Counted from the first letter of the stretch, positions 18,917 to 27,444 are shown. The stretch is DNA of 48,773 bases from Pseudomonadota bacterium (GCA_023426505.1 JAFAAP010000047.1:1-48773); one strand, 5' to 3'. Made by a program: numbers and translations. Notes: generated by a model not told the origin, from the letters alone.

Positions 18917-20053
18917 ATGTCCAAACGTGACTATTACGAGGTTCTCGGCGTCGCGAAGACCGCCACCGAAGCGGAGATGAAATCCGCCTTCCGCAAGCTC
19001 GCGATGCAGTACCACCCGGACCGCAACCCGGGCGACCACGAGGCCGAGGTCAAGTTCAAGGAAATCAACGAGGCGTACCAGACCCTCTCCGACGCGCAGA
19101 AGCGCGCGGCCTACGACCGCTTCGGCCATGCGGCCTTCGCCAATGGCGGCGCGGGCGGCCCCGGCTTTGGCAACGACTTCTCCGACTTCATGTCGGACAT
19201 CTTCGAGAACTTCTTCGGCGAGACCCGCGGACGCGGCGGGCGCAGCACCAGTGGCCGCGAGCGCGGCGCCGACATGCGCTACAACCTCGAGATCTCCCTC
19301 GACGAGGCCTTCCACGGCAAGACCGCCGAGCTCAAGATCCCGACCTCGATCACCTGCGAGGTCTGCGCAGGGTCGGGCGCCAAGGCGGGCTCGAAGCCCA
19401 AGGCCTGCCCGACCTGCGGCGGCGCGGGCCGGGTGCGGGCGACTCAAGGGTTCTTCTCCATCGAGCGCACCTGCCCGAACTGCCACGGGCGCGGCGAGAT
19501 CATCGACGATCCGTGCCCCAATTGCGGCGGCGCGGGCCGCGTGACCCGCGAGCGCACGCTCTCGGTCAACATCCCGGCCGGCGTCGAGGACGGCACCCGC
19601 ATCCGCCTCGCCGGCGAGGGCGAGGCCGGGCTTCGCGGCGGGCCGCCGGGGGACCTCTATATCTTCCTGTCCCTCAAGCCCCACCCGTTCTACCAGCGTG
19701 ACGGGGCGGACCTGTTCTGCCGCGTGCCGATCTCCATGGTGACGGCGGCGCTCGGCGGCGAGTTCCACGTGCCGACGCTCAGCGGCACCGACGCCCTGGT
19801 CAAGGTTCCCGAGGGCACCCAGTCGGGCAAGCAGTTCCGCCTGCGCGGCAAGGGCATGCCGGTCCTGCGCTCGCGGGACGTGGGCGACCTCTACATTCAG
19901 GTTGTTGTGGAAACCCCGCAGAAGCTGTCGAAGCGCCAGCGCGAGCTGCTGACGGAGTTCGAGCAGGAATGCTCCAAGGAAAACAACCCTGAGAGCTCGG
20001 GCTTTTTCACCCGGGTCCGCGAGTTCTTCGACGGGCTGAGTGGATCCACTTAG
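18917..20053 (+). CDS. dnaJ: molecular chaperone DnaJ (Hsp40)
   Basis: This 378-residue class A J-protein stimulates DnaK ATPase and delivers clients. The J domain has HPD at residues 33-35; a G/F-rich linker (GGAGGPGFGNDF) follows; four CxxCxGxG zinc repeats occupy about residues 147-215 (CEVCAGSG, CPTCGGAG, CPNCHGRG, CPNCGGAG); the C-terminal substrate domains are complete. It begins 219 bases after dnaK, past a terminator, so separate or read-through transcription is expected. Confidence 0.97.
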   Translation: MSKRDYYEVLGVAKTATEAEMKSAFRKLAMQYHPDRNPGDHEAEVKFKEINEAYQTLSDAQKRAAYDRFGHAAFANGGAGGPGFGNDFSDFMSDIFENFFGETRGRGGRSTSGRERGADMRYNLEISLDEAFHGKTAELKIPTSITCEVCAGSGAKAGSKPKACPTCGGAGRVRATQGFFSIERTCPNCHGRGEIIDDPCPNCGGAGRVTRERTLSVNIPAGVEDGTRIRLAGEGEAGLRGGPPGDLYIFLSLKPHPFYQRDGADLFCRVPISMVTAALGGEFHVPTLSGTDALVKVPEGTQSGKQFRLRGKGMPVLRSRDVGDLYIQVVVETPQKLSKRQRELLTEFEQECSKENNPESSGFFTRVREFFDGLSGST

Positions 20054-20119
20054 CTTGACGGTCGTTTTCTCTGAGTTCTAAAGAACCGATGTGATCCGCC
20101 CGCGCGAGGGACCTCCGAC

Positions 20120-20743
20120 GTGCATCAATCGTTCCAAAGGCCACGGCCCCGGAAGCTGCCGATCGGCAAGGACCGCTTCGAGGACGAAGCCCGCTTTCTC
20201 CGATCGTGGCTGGAACGTCCCCTCGTGGTGGGGGCCGTCATGCCGTCGGGCAAGATGCTCGCCCGCACCATGGCGGCCTTCGTGGACCCCCGCATCCCCG
20301 GCCCGGTGATCGAGCTCGGGCCCGGCACCGGTCCGGTCACCGACGCCCTCGTGCGTCGTGGCGTGGCGCAGGACCGGCTGGTCCTCGTCGAATACAACCC
20401 GGATTTTTGCCAGCTCCTGAAGCGGCGCTTCCCGAAGGCCACCATCGTCCAGGGCGACGCCTACGACCTGGGCGAGACCCTGTCGGGGGTCCTCGAGGAA
20501 CCGGCGGCCGCGACCGTCTCCAGCCTGCCGCTCTTCACCAAGCCCATGGACCAGCGCCTGGACCTGCTCGAGGCGGCGCAGGCGCTGATGCATCCGGACG
20601 CGCCCTTCATCCAGTTCACCTATGCGGTCGTGCCGCCGATCCCGGCCCGCTCGCAGGGCTACCGCACCCGCGCCTCGAACCGCATCTGGCGCAATCTCCC
20701 CCCGGCCCGCGTCTGGGTCTACAACAAGGTCGCCACCCCATGA
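20120..20743 (+). CDS. pmtA: PmtA-like phospholipid N-methyltransferase
   Basis: The 207-residue class I SAM methyltransferase shows the cofactor motif VIELGPGTGPVT (about residues 62-73), an acidic end to strand 2 (LVEYNP) and QGDAYDL. This resembles the rhizobial PmtA group, which methylates phosphatidylethanolamine to phosphatidylcholine, and an N-terminal basic stretch suits a peripheral membrane enzyme. Position between dnaJ and pyrF matches rhizobial gene order as I know it. An rRNA dimethyltransferase (KsgA-like) annotation is possible by similarity, but the sequence is too short. Its stop overlaps the pyrF start in ATGA. Confidence 0.75.
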   Translation: MHQSFQRPRPRKLPIGKDRFEDEARFLRSWLERPLVVGAVMPSGKMLARTMAAFVDPRIPGPVIELGPGTGPVTDALVRRGVAQDRLVLVEYNPDFCQLLKRRFPKATIVQGDAYDLGETLSGVLEEPAAATVSSLPLFTKPMDQRLDLLEAAQALMHPDAPFIQFTYAVVPPIPARSQGYRTRASNRIWRNLPPARVWVYNKVATP

Positions 20744-21480
20744 GCACAGCGATGTCCCTCCGCCAGGATTCCACTCCAGCCAGGGACGTCCGCGACAGGC
20801 TCATCATCGGTCTGGACCTGCCCTCCGTGGAGGAGGCGCGCCGCGTGGTCGACCGGATCGGCGAGGCCGGCACCTTCTACAAGATCGGCTACCAGCTCGC
20901 CTATGCGGGCGGGTTCGAGCTCGCCCGCGAGCTCGTCGCCGAGGGCAAGAAGGTCTTCCTCGACCTCAAGCTCCACGACATCGGCAACACGGTCGAGGAG
21001 GGCGTGCGCTCCGTGGCCCGCCTCGGCGCGACGTTCCTCACGGTCCATGCCTATCCGCAGACCATGCGGGCGGCCGTGGCCGGCAGGGCCGGCTCGTCCC
21101 TGAAGATCCTCGCCGTCACCGTGCTGACCTCCTACGACCAGCAGGACCTCGCGGAGGCCGGCTACGCACCCGGCCTCACGCCCGCCGAACTCGTCGAGCG
21201 ACGCGCCGTCCAGGCCCGCGACATCGGCGTCGACGGCATCGTCTGCGCCGCCCCTGAAGCCGCGCGCGTGCGCGCCGTCGTCGGCCCGGACCGGCTCATC
21301 GTGACCCCGGGCATCCGCCCGGCGGGTGCGGAGGCCGGCGACCAGAAACGCATCGTGACGCCTGCCGAAGGCATCCGGCTCGGCGCCGACCACCTCGTGG
21401 TGGCGCGGCCCATCATCAAGGCCGCCGATCCGCGCGCGGCCGCCGAGGCCATCGTGGCGGAGATCGCGCAGGCGGTTTGA
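20740..21480 (+). CDS. pyrF: orotidine 5'-phosphate decarboxylase PyrF
   Basis: The 246-residue enzyme makes UMP from OMP, the last step of pyrimidine synthesis. The active-site motif DLKLHDIGNTV (Asp-Lys-Asp triad) is at about residues 72-82, and the phosphate loop RPIIKA with TPGIRP lies near the C-terminus. The start ATG 20740 overlaps the pmtA stop (ATGA), so translation is coupled. A repeat element follows. Confidence 0.95.
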   Translation: MSTAMSLRQDSTPARDVRDRLIIGLDLPSVEEARRVVDRIGEAGTFYKIGYQLAYAGGFELARELVAEGKKVFLDLKLHDIGNTVEEGVRSVARLGATFLTVHAYPQTMRAAVAGRAGSSLKILAVTVLTSYDQQDLAEAGYAPGLTPAELVERRAVQARDIGVDGIVCAAPEAARVRAVVGPDRLIVTPGIRPAGAEAGDQKRIVTPAEGIRLGADHLVVARPIIKAADPRAAAEAIVAEIAQAV

Positions 21481-21495
21481 AGTCCCAGCACCAAC

Positions 21496-21638
21496 CGTCA
21501 TTCCGGGGCCGCGCAGCGGAGCCCGGAACCCATAAATACAACCATTTCCGGAATGGACGATCAGCGTCCTGCCTCTTCCTGCATCTTCGGCGATTATGGG
21601 TTCTGGGCTCGGCTCTAACGAGCCGCCCCGGAATGACG
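21496..21638. repeat. dispersed intergenic mosaic repeat, copy 3
   Basis: A 143-base inverted repeat fills most of the gap after pyrF. Outer arms CGTCATTCCGGGGC (21496-21509) and GCCCCGGAATGACG (21625-21638) are perfect over 14 bases, and inner arms GAACCCATAA (21526-21535) and TTATGGGTTC (21594-21603) over 10. The ends and the TATGGGTTC block are shared with the copy at 1309-1410. Confidence 0.8.
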
Positions 21639-21725
21639 AGGGAGCAGTCTCAGGATGACACCGGACCTTGACGCCGCAGCCGTCATGCCGTTCGTTGCCC
21701 CGTCACGCTTGTCCAAGGAGTCGCC

Positions 21726-22013
21726 ATGCCCAAAGGCTATGTCATCGCCCGCGTCACCGTCACGAACCCGGAGGCCTATGCGGAATACGCCGAGGGCGCC
21801 ACGGCAGCGATCAGGCAATATGGCGGGCGGCCGCTGGTGCGCGGCGGCGCCTACGAGGCGCTGGAGGGCGAGGCGCGGGCCCGCAACGTGGTGATCGAGT
21901 TCGACTCGGTGGAGCAGGCGCGCCGCTATTATCATTCCCCCGAATATCAGGCCGCCAAGGCCAAGCGCGATGGCGCCTGTGTGGCGGAGTTCGTTCTCGT
22001 GGAAGGAGCTTAA
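21726..22013 (+). CDS. DUF1330 protein, first of a tandem pair
   Basis: This 95-residue protein is a complete DUF1330 (dimeric ferredoxin-like barrel) domain: GYVIARVTVTNPEAYAEY near the start, LVRGGAYEALEG in the middle and VVIEFDSVEQARRYYHSPEY near the end. No reaction is established for the family. GGAG lies about five bases before ATG 21726. The next gene, three bases on, is a paralogue with roughly half of the residues identical. Confidence 0.85.
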   Translation: MPKGYVIARVTVTNPEAYAEYAEGATAAIRQYGGRPLVRGGAYEALEGEARARNVVIEFDSVEQARRYYHSPEYQAAKAKRDGACVAEFVLVEGA

Positions 22014-22016
22014 GCG

Positions 22017-22322
22017 ATGGCGAAGGGATACTGGATCGGCCGGGTCGACGTGCACAACCCGGAGGCCTACCAGAACTACGTGAGGGCCAATGCGGCGGCT
22101 TTCTCGAAGTACGGCGCACGCTTCCTGGTGCGCGGCGGAAACTTCGAGGCCGTCGAAGGCGCGGCGCGGGCCCGCAACGTGGTGATCGAGTTCCCGAGCT
22201 ACGAGCAGGCCCTGGCCTGCTGGCACTCGCCCGAATACGCGGCCGCGAAGGCCGAGCGGGACGGCCATGCGGTCGCCGAGATCATCGTGATTGAGGGCTA
22301 CGACGGCCCGCAGCCCGTATGA
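22017..22322 (+). CDS. DUF1330 protein, second of a tandem pair
   Basis: This 101-residue paralogue of the gene before it keeps the DUF1330 landmarks (NPEAYQNYV, LVRGGNFEAVEG, ARNVVIEF, HSPEYAAAK). Some differences fall at otherwise shared positions (for example W-H-S-P instead of Y-H-S-P), which would fit two different subunits or substrates. Its stop overlaps the start of the GNAT gene (ATGA), so the three genes form an operon. Confidence 0.85.
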   Translation: MAKGYWIGRVDVHNPEAYQNYVRANAAAFSKYGARFLVRGGNFEAVEGAARARNVVIEFPSYEQALACWHSPEYAAAKAERDGHAVAEIIVIEGYDGPQPV

Positions 22323-22885
22323 GCCGGGACGGATACCTCATTCGTCCCGCCCGGCCGGACGACCTCGTCGCCCTGGCCGAGGTGGAGCGCTCGGCGGCCG
22401 TCGTCTATTTCGCGGCTCTCGGCGACGCGCACGGGATCGCCGATGCCATGCCGCCGGAGGTGCTCGAATCCTGCCATGCGGCCGGGCTCCTCTGGGTCGC
22501 GGCCGACCGGCACGACGCGCCGGTGGGCTTCCTGGCCGCGCAGGTCGTCGACGGAACGCTCTTCGTGAAGGAGATGAGCGTCGCCCGCGAACACCAGCGC
22601 GCCGGGCTCGGCCGCCGGCTGATGCGGGTCGCGGAGAAGCATGCGCAAGGGGTGGGCTTCGCGGCCGTCACGCTGACGACCGACCGGCTCATCCCGTTCA
22701 ACGGTCCGTTTTACGCGAGGCTCGGCTTCGCAGAGGTGCCGCTCGCCAAGGCTTCGCCCGGCCTCCGGCGGATCGTCGCCGAGGAAATCGCCGGCGGGTT
22801 CGATCCGGCGCGGCGCATCGTGATGATGAAGCCGCGCGCTGCTTTGCACGCACCCGCCGCCCCGCTATATCGGGAACAGGTTTAG
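22319..22885 (+). CDS. GNAT family acetyltransferase
   Basis: The 188-residue product has the GNAT fold: IRPARPDDLVALAEVE at the N-terminus and the acetyl-CoA loop QRAGLGRRLM (Q/R-x-x-G-x-G/A) at about residues 95-104, followed by FYARLGFAE, the usual helix 4. It follows the DUF1330 pair with an ATGA overlap and ends 12 bases before dapB. The acceptor is unknown; small-molecule amines are as likely as proteins. Confidence 0.85.
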   Translation: MSRDGYLIRPARPDDLVALAEVERSAAVVYFAALGDAHGIADAMPPEVLESCHAAGLLWVAADRHDAPVGFLAAQVVDGTLFVKEMSVAREHQRAGLGRRLMRVAEKHAQGVGFAAVTLTTDRLIPFNGPFYARLGFAEVPLAKASPGLRRIVAEEIAGGFDPARRIVMMKPRAALHAPAAPLYREQV

Positions 22886-22897
22886 GGAGATCCTGGC

Positions 22898-23713
22898 ATG
22901 ACCGAGATGCGACTCGTCGTCGTGGGCGCCGCCGGCCGCATGGGGCGCATGCTCATCAAGGCGGTGGCCGAGGCGAATGGCTGCGCCCTCGTGGGGGCGA
23001 TCGAGCGGAAAGGCTCGCCGGCGGTCGGCCAGGACGCGGGGCTTCTCGCCGGAACCGGCCTTCTCGACGTGGAGGTGACCGACGACCCGCTCCCGGTCTT
23101 CGCCCAGGCCGACGGGGTGCTCGACTTCACGGCGCCCGCCGCCACCGTCGCCTTCGCGGCGCTCGCGGCCCAGGCCCGGATCGTCCACGTCATCGGCACC
23201 ACGGGCCTGCAGGAGGCGGAGTTCGCCAAGCTGGAGGCGGCCGCGCGCCATGCCCGCATCATCCAATCCGGCAACATGTCGCTGGGCGTGAACCTGCTCG
23301 CGGGCCTCGTGCGCAAGGTCGCGGCGACGCTGGGCGAGGAGTACGACATCGAGGTCCTGGAGATGCACCACCGCATGAAGGTGGACGCGCCTTCCGGCAC
23401 CGCGCTGCTCCTCGGCGAGGCGGCCGCGGAAGGCCGCAAGGTCTCCCTGAAGGAGCGCTCCGTGCGCAGCCGCGACGGCCATACCGGCGCGCGCACTCCC
23501 GGCGACATCGGCTTCGCGACCCTTCGCGGCGGCACGGTGGTGGGCGAGCATACGGTGATGTTCGCCGGCCCCGGCGAGCGGCTGGAGCTGTCGCACCGGG
23601 CCGAGGACCGGAGCATCTTCGCCCGCGGGGCCGTCCGGGCCGCGCTCTGGGGCTTCGACAAGAAGCCCGGCTATTACACCATGGCCGACGTGCTTGGCCT
23701 CGCGGATCTGTAA
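22898..23713 (+). CDS. dapB: 4-hydroxy-tetrahydrodipicolinate reductase DapB
   Basis: The 271-residue DapB reduces 4-hydroxy-tetrahydrodipicolinate with NAD(P)H in lysine and diaminopimelate synthesis. The nucleotide loop GAAGRMGRM is at about residues 10-18, GTTG and SGNMS are present, and the catalytic block HHRMKVDAPSGTA carries the paired histidines and the lysine. Gene order pyrF...dapB-gpmA is common in Rhizobiales. Confidence 0.96.
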   Translation: MTEMRLVVVGAAGRMGRMLIKAVAEANGCALVGAIERKGSPAVGQDAGLLAGTGLLDVEVTDDPLPVFAQADGVLDFTAPAATVAFAALAAQARIVHVIGTTGLQEAEFAKLEAAARHARIIQSGNMSLGVNLLAGLVRKVAATLGEEYDIEVLEMHHRMKVDAPSGTALLLGEAAAEGRKVSLKERSVRSRDGHTGARTPGDIGFATLRGGTVVGEHTVMFAGPGERLELSHRAEDRSIFARGAVRAALWGFDKKPGYYTMADVLGLADL

Positions 23714-23741
23714 CGCTTTTTCCCACCCATCGGAGACCCTC

Positions 23742-24362
23742 ATGGATCGCCTTCTCGTGCTCGTTCGCCACGGCCAGAGCGAATGGAACCTCAAGAACCT
23801 GTTCACCGGCTGGAAGGACCCGGGCCTGACCGAGCTCGGCATCGAGGAGGCGCGCACGGCCGGCCGGCGCCTGAAGGAGATGGGGCTGCAATTCGATATC
23901 GCGTACACGTCCGACCTGTCCCGGGCGCAGCGGACCTGCAAGCTCATCCTCGACGAGATCGTGCAGCCCCAGTTGCCGACTATCGCCGACCAGGCCTTGA
24001 ACGAGCGCGACTACGGCGACCTCGCCGGCCTCAACAAGGACGACGCCCGCGCCCGCTGGGGCGAGGACCAGGTGCATCTGTGGCGCCGCTCCTACGACGT
24101 GCAGCCGCCCGGCGGCGAGAGCCTCAAGGACACGGTGGCCCGCGTGCTGCCCTACTACATCCGCGAGATCCTGCCCCGCGTGATGCGCGGCGAGCGCGTG
24201 CTGGTGGCCGCCCATGGCAATTCGCTGCGCGCCCTCGTGATGGTGCTCGACGGCCTGACGCCTGAGACCATCCCGTCCCTGGAACTCGCCACCGGCATCC
24301 CGCTCGTCTACCGGCTCAACGCCGACACGACGGTCGCCGACAAGAAGGTGCTGGAGGGATAA
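23742..24362 (+). CDS. gpmA: 2,3-bisphosphoglycerate-dependent phosphoglycerate mutase
   Basis: The 206-residue histidine-phosphatase-fold enzyme interconverts 3- and 2-phosphoglycerate in glycolysis. The phosphorylated histidine is H10 in LVRHGQSEWN; NERDYGDLAG and AAHGNSLRAL (second His) are present. ATG 23742 has GGAG seven bases upstream; the open frame reaches back to 23694 without family similarity. It is shorter than the 250-residue enterobacterial enzyme, as is usual in alphaproteobacteria. Confidence 0.95.
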   Translation: MDRLLVLVRHGQSEWNLKNLFTGWKDPGLTELGIEEARTAGRRLKEMGLQFDIAYTSDLSRAQRTCKLILDEIVQPQLPTIADQALNERDYGDLAGLNKDDARARWGEDQVHLWRRSYDVQPPGGESLKDTVARVLPYYIREILPRVMRGERVLVAAHGNSLRALVMVLDGLTPETIPSLELATGIPLVYRLNADTTVADKKVLEG

Positions 24363-24373
24363 GACGCGACGCC

Positions 24374-24409
24374 GCCGTCATTCCGGATGCGAAAACCCGG
24401 AATGACGGC
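24374..24409. repeat. short dispersed hairpin repeat, copy 4
   Basis: A perfect 13-base stem (GCCGTCATTCCGG with CCGGAATGACGGC) and a 10-base loop lie between the convergent gpmA and Ada-like genes. The arms are the ends of the larger repeats at 1309 and 21496, as if the inside had been lost. It is well placed to stop transcription from both sides. Confidence 0.75.
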
Positions 24410-24417
24410 TGGAGCGC

Positions 24418-25314
24418 TCACGCCGCGAACGTGCCCGTCTCCCACCCGAGGATCGCCTGCTTGCGGGTGAGGCCCCAGTGGTAGCCGGTGAGCGCGCCGG
24501 AGCGGCCGAGCACCCGGTGGCAGGGGACCACGAAGGAGATCGGGTTCTTGCCCACGGCCGCCCCTACCGCCCGGCAGGCGGCGGGCTTGCCGATGTGGCG
24601 GGCGATGTCGGAATAGGTGGTGGCCTTGTGGCGGGGGATCCGCAGCAGGGTCTGCCAGACCCGCACCTCGAAATCCGTGCCGATCAGGACCACCCGCAGG
24701 GGCTGCTCCGCCTGCCAGCGGCCGGGGTCGAAGATACGGCCGGCCAGCGGCGCGGTGGCGGCCTCGTCCTCGACGTAAGCGGCCTTGGGCCAGCGCCGGG
24801 TCATGTCGGCGAGCGCCGCCGCCCGGTCGCCGTCGTCCACGAAGCCGAGACCGGCGAGGCCCCGGTCGGTGGCGATCAGGATCGCCTCGCCGAAGGGCGA
24901 GGGGTGGAAGCCGTAGCGCATGGTCAGCCCTGAGCCGCCGGCCTTGTAGTCGCCCGGCGTCATGGCCTCGTGGGTGACGAAGAGGTCGTGCAGCCGCGCC
25001 GGACCCGAGAGGCCGACCTCGTAGGTGGCGTCGAGCACGCTGGCGGAATCCGTCAGCAAGGCCTTGGCGTTGTCAAGGGTGATGGCCTGGAGGAAGGCCT
25101 TGGGGCTCAGGCCCGACCAGCGCCGGAAGAGATGATGCACATGGGTGGTCGAGAGCCCCACATGGTCGGCGATGGCCTCGAGCGAGGGCTGGTCGCGCCA
25201 GCGCTCGGAGATGTACGCGATGATGCGGCGAACGCGCTCGTAATCGGCCTGGGGACCTTCGGGCAGGTCGATGGCGGCGGGTTCGATGACGGTGTTGCGC
25301 AGGGTATCGAGCAT
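24418..25314 (-). CDS. Ada-like regulator and O6-methylguanine-DNA methyltransferase
   Basis: This 298-residue fusion has an AraC-type helix-turn-helix region (about residues 25-125, EAIADHVGLSTTHVHHLFRRWSG) followed by the methyltransferase domain with acceptor Cys 265 in VVPCHR and the RAVG..KNPI arginine-finger region. It lacks the N-terminal Cys-rich domain of E. coli Ada that senses methylphosphotriesters, so it should repair O6-methylguanine but may not be activated the same way. Rhizobial genomes often carry this short form. It stands alone on its strand. Confidence 0.9.
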   Translation of the reverse strand: MLDTLRNTVIEPAAIDLPEGPQADYERVRRIIAYISERWRDQPSLEAIADHVGLSTTHVHHLFRRWSGLSPKAFLQAITLDNAKALLTDSASVLDATYEVGLSGPARLHDLFVTHEAMTPGDYKAGGSGLTMRYGFHPSPFGEAILIATDRGLAGLGFVDDGDRAAALADMTRRWPKAAYVEDEAATAPLAGRIFDPGRWQAEQPLRVVLIGTDFEVRVWQTLLRIPRHKATTYSDIARHIGKPAACRAVGAAVGKNPISFVVPCHRVLGRSGALTGYHWGLTRKQAILGWETGTFAA

Positions 25315-25518
25315 GGGCGTATCCTCTCGAGCCTCATCCTAGCGACCAGAGCGCTCCCCGACACCCGATTCCTGTGACGGGGTGGCGCTTTCGTGCGGAC
25401 AACCGGCGCGCTGCCGTTCCCGGCCGGTAGACGGCCTTCCGCCGATGGGTAGGATCGTGGCGCCATCCCACAGCCGGTTGAGGATCGAAACCGGATTTTT
25501 CCCGAACGCGAGGCCGCG

Positions 25519-26169
25519 ATGCTGACGCTCTATGCCCATCCCTTCTCGTCCTACTGCCAGAAGGTGCTGATCGCGCTGTACGAGAACGGGACGCCGTTCG
25601 AGTACCGCAGGCTCGACAACGAGCAGGCGGGCGCGGAGCTCGCCGCCCTCTGGCCGATGAAGCGCTTTCCGGTCCTGGTGGACGGTGGCGAGACGGTGGT
25701 GGAGTCCAGCATCGTCATCGAGCATCTCGACCTGCACTATCCGGGACCGGTCCGGTTCATGCCCGCGGATGCCCGGGCCGCCCTGCGGGTGCGGACGATG
25801 GACCGGTTCTTCGACAACTACGTCATGACCCCGATGCAGCGGATCGTGTTCGACGCCATGCGGCCCGCGGAGGCGCGGGACCCGCAGGGCGTGGCGGAAG
25901 CCCGCCGCATGCTCGACGCCGCCTATGCCTGGCTCGACGGCGTCATGGCCGACCGGGAGTGGGCGGCCGGCGACGGCTTCAGCCTCGCGGATTGCGCCGC
26001 CGCGCCCTCTCTGTTCTACGCCGACTGGGTGCAGCCGGTCGGCGAGGCCTTCCCGCATGTGCGGGCCTATCGCGGGCGCTTGCTGGCGCGCCCGTCCTTC
26101 GCCCGCGCCGTCGACGAGGCCAGACCCTACCGCGGATTCTTCCCGCCGGGTGCGCCGGACCGGGATTGA
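25519..26169 (+). CDS. glutathione S-transferase family protein
   Basis: The 216-residue protein has the thioredoxin-like N-terminal domain (LYAHPFSSYCQKVLIAL, with Ser 10/11 and Cys 13 near the usual catalytic position; VVESSIVIEHL is the glutathione gamma-Glu loop) and an all-helical C-terminal domain (GFSLADCAAAPSLFYADW). It would conjugate or reduce small compounds with glutathione; the substrate is not known. ATG 25519 has GAGG about six bases upstream. It is divergent from the Ada-like gene. Confidence 0.87.
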   Translation: MLTLYAHPFSSYCQKVLIALYENGTPFEYRRLDNEQAGAELAALWPMKRFPVLVDGGETVVESSIVIEHLDLHYPGPVRFMPADARAALRVRTMDRFFDNYVMTPMQRIVFDAMRPAEARDPQGVAEARRMLDAAYAWLDGVMADREWAAGDGFSLADCAAAPSLFYADWVQPVGEAFPHVRAYRGRLLARPSFARAVDEARPYRGFFPPGAPDRD

Positions 26170-26256
26170 GGCGGGGCGCGGGGAGGGTGTCATTTGGGCC
26201 CCTGGCAAAGCCTGAGCGCTATGTATTCCGGCGCAGGTGCGGGGCCGATGCCGCTT

Positions 26257-26280
26257 CACCTCTCCCTGGGGGGAGAGGTG
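26257..26280. repeat. hairpin CACCTCTCCC/GGGAGAGGTG
   Basis: A perfect 10-base stem with a four-base loop lies 87 bases after the glutathione S-transferase gene. It resembles short intergenic repeats and could serve as its terminator, although no T run follows. Confidence 0.5.
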
Positions 26281-26382
26281 GGTGGTGCGCGCTGCTGCAA
26301 TCTCGCTCACCTGGTCGCACAGCTCTGCCCCCTCTCCGCAAGGAAAGGGAAGAGCAGTTATGTGTATGTTCCCTATTTGTTC

Positions 26383-26411
26383 TTGACAGCTCCCGCAAGC
26401 TTGGCTATATC
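26383..26411 (+). promoter_or_regulatory. near-consensus sigma70 promoter without an assigned gene
   Basis: TTGACA (26383-26388) and TATATC (26406-26411) are 17 bases apart in an A+T-rich patch. This is the best housekeeping promoter match I found in the window, yet no recognised gene follows on the plus strand before nth at 27445. Confidence 0.6.
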
Positions 26412-26914
26412 GTGACAATCCGCTGCCCGAGGGACGCGCCCGAGGCGTCGGTCGCGGCGGCGGAGGCGGTACTCGCGTGGCGCAGGTTTCGCAACCCTGC
26501 CGTCGCCGGGCCGTCCGAGCCGGAGGCGACGCAGACGGGTGTGATCGGGCACGACCGTCTTCGTCCTTTCCGCAGCCTCGCCCGCGCCGCAGGCCTGACA
26601 CGCCGGCGGAGCTGCGCGAAGGAGCGCCCTAAGGTGCATGGGGACAGCTGTGGAGTCCCGCCACATGCGCCGGAGCGCGAGGCCGGGCGACCTGCTGCGA
26701 ACACCGCGCGCGGGATGCGTTTGGCGTCCAGTGCCCGGGCGGTTCCCGCCCCGAAATCTTCGCGCGCGCCGCTCACGGGCTCGCGAAGCCGATCGCGTCC
26801 CGCGCTTCCCTCTCTTTCGAGACGAGCCAGGGCCCATCATTGAGGCTTGCCCCGTCGAAGGGTGCGAGAACGAGGAGGCGTGTCCCGACGATGCCGCGTG
26901 TTCCGAGATCCGCC

Positions 26915-27403
26915 TCAATAGCCCCGCTTCACGTCGGCGAGCGCCCGGCCGAGCTCTTCGGCGAGGCTCTCCCGCTCCGACGGGGACAGGTCGTGGGCCA
27001 CCACCACCTGCTGGCCGCGGGACGCGAGCGTCAGCTCCTGCACGCCGAACTCGTCGTCCACCTGCCGGTGGAGGCGCGTCCAGAGCGGGTTGAAGCGCCA
27101 TTCCCGCACCTCGCCGCGATGGGTCACCTTGCGCAGCAACAAGCGGATCGGGGTCAGCTCGAGAAGCTCGAACGCGTCGCCGCGCCGGTAGCTCATCCGG
27201 AACGCGATGTAGAGGCCAAGGAAGTCGAGGCCGAAGAAGCCGGCGACCGGCCAGAAGCCCATGACCACGAACGGGATGCTGGCGACGATCGACGTGAGGC
27301 AGACCAGCACCATCACGACCTTGAAGCCCTGCGGGCTCAACGACCTGTGCGGCCGGATCACGACCGAGAAAACGGGTCGCTCGAACCGGTCCGAATCCGC
27401 CAT
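26915..27403 (-). CDS. DUF2244 membrane protein
   Basis: This 162-residue protein matches the DUF2244 pattern: PVFSVVIRPHRSLSPQGF, two adjacent transmembrane segments (about residues 30-75, with the family's F-x-G-L-D-x-L-G-L-Y-x-A-F block), and a cytoplasmic region ending in ESLAEELGRALADVKRGY. Its function is unknown. ATG 27403 is chosen; ATG 27424 is in frame. It is divergent from nth with a gap of 20-40 bases, so the two promoters must overlap. Confidence 0.85.
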   Translation of the reverse strand: MADSDRFERPVFSVVIRPHRSLSPQGFKVVMVLVCLTSIVASIPFVVMGFWPVAGFFGLDFLGLYIAFRMSYRRGDAFELLELTPIRLLLRKVTHRGEVREWRFNPLWTRLHRQVDDEFGVQELTLASRGQQVVVAHDLSPSERESLAEELGRALADVKRGY

Positions 27404-27444
27404 TGTCGCCTTGCCGCCTGCCATAGCCCAGATATAACGCAGCC

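Larger units (their letters stand above)
26170..26914. other. 745-base stretch without a convincing gene
   Basis: Between the glutathione S-transferase and DUF2244 I see no protein with family similarity. The stretch holds a 10-base hairpin (CACCTCTCCC, 26257-26266, with GGGAGAGGTG, 26271-26280), an A+T-rich patch at 26345-26410, and a near-consensus promoter at 26383-26411 reading right. After it, a frame from GTG 26412 to 26843 (143 codons) has a coding-like third-position G+C in its first 50 codons but a low-complexity A/R/P product. I found no tmRNA, RNase P or SRP RNA landmarks. Confidence 0.5.

Noticed and set aside
26405..26776. A 123-codon minus-strand frame in the gene-poor gap
   Set aside because: No ribosome site and no family similarity; the product is low complexity. 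The opposite frame from 26412 is just as open, so neither is supported as a gene.
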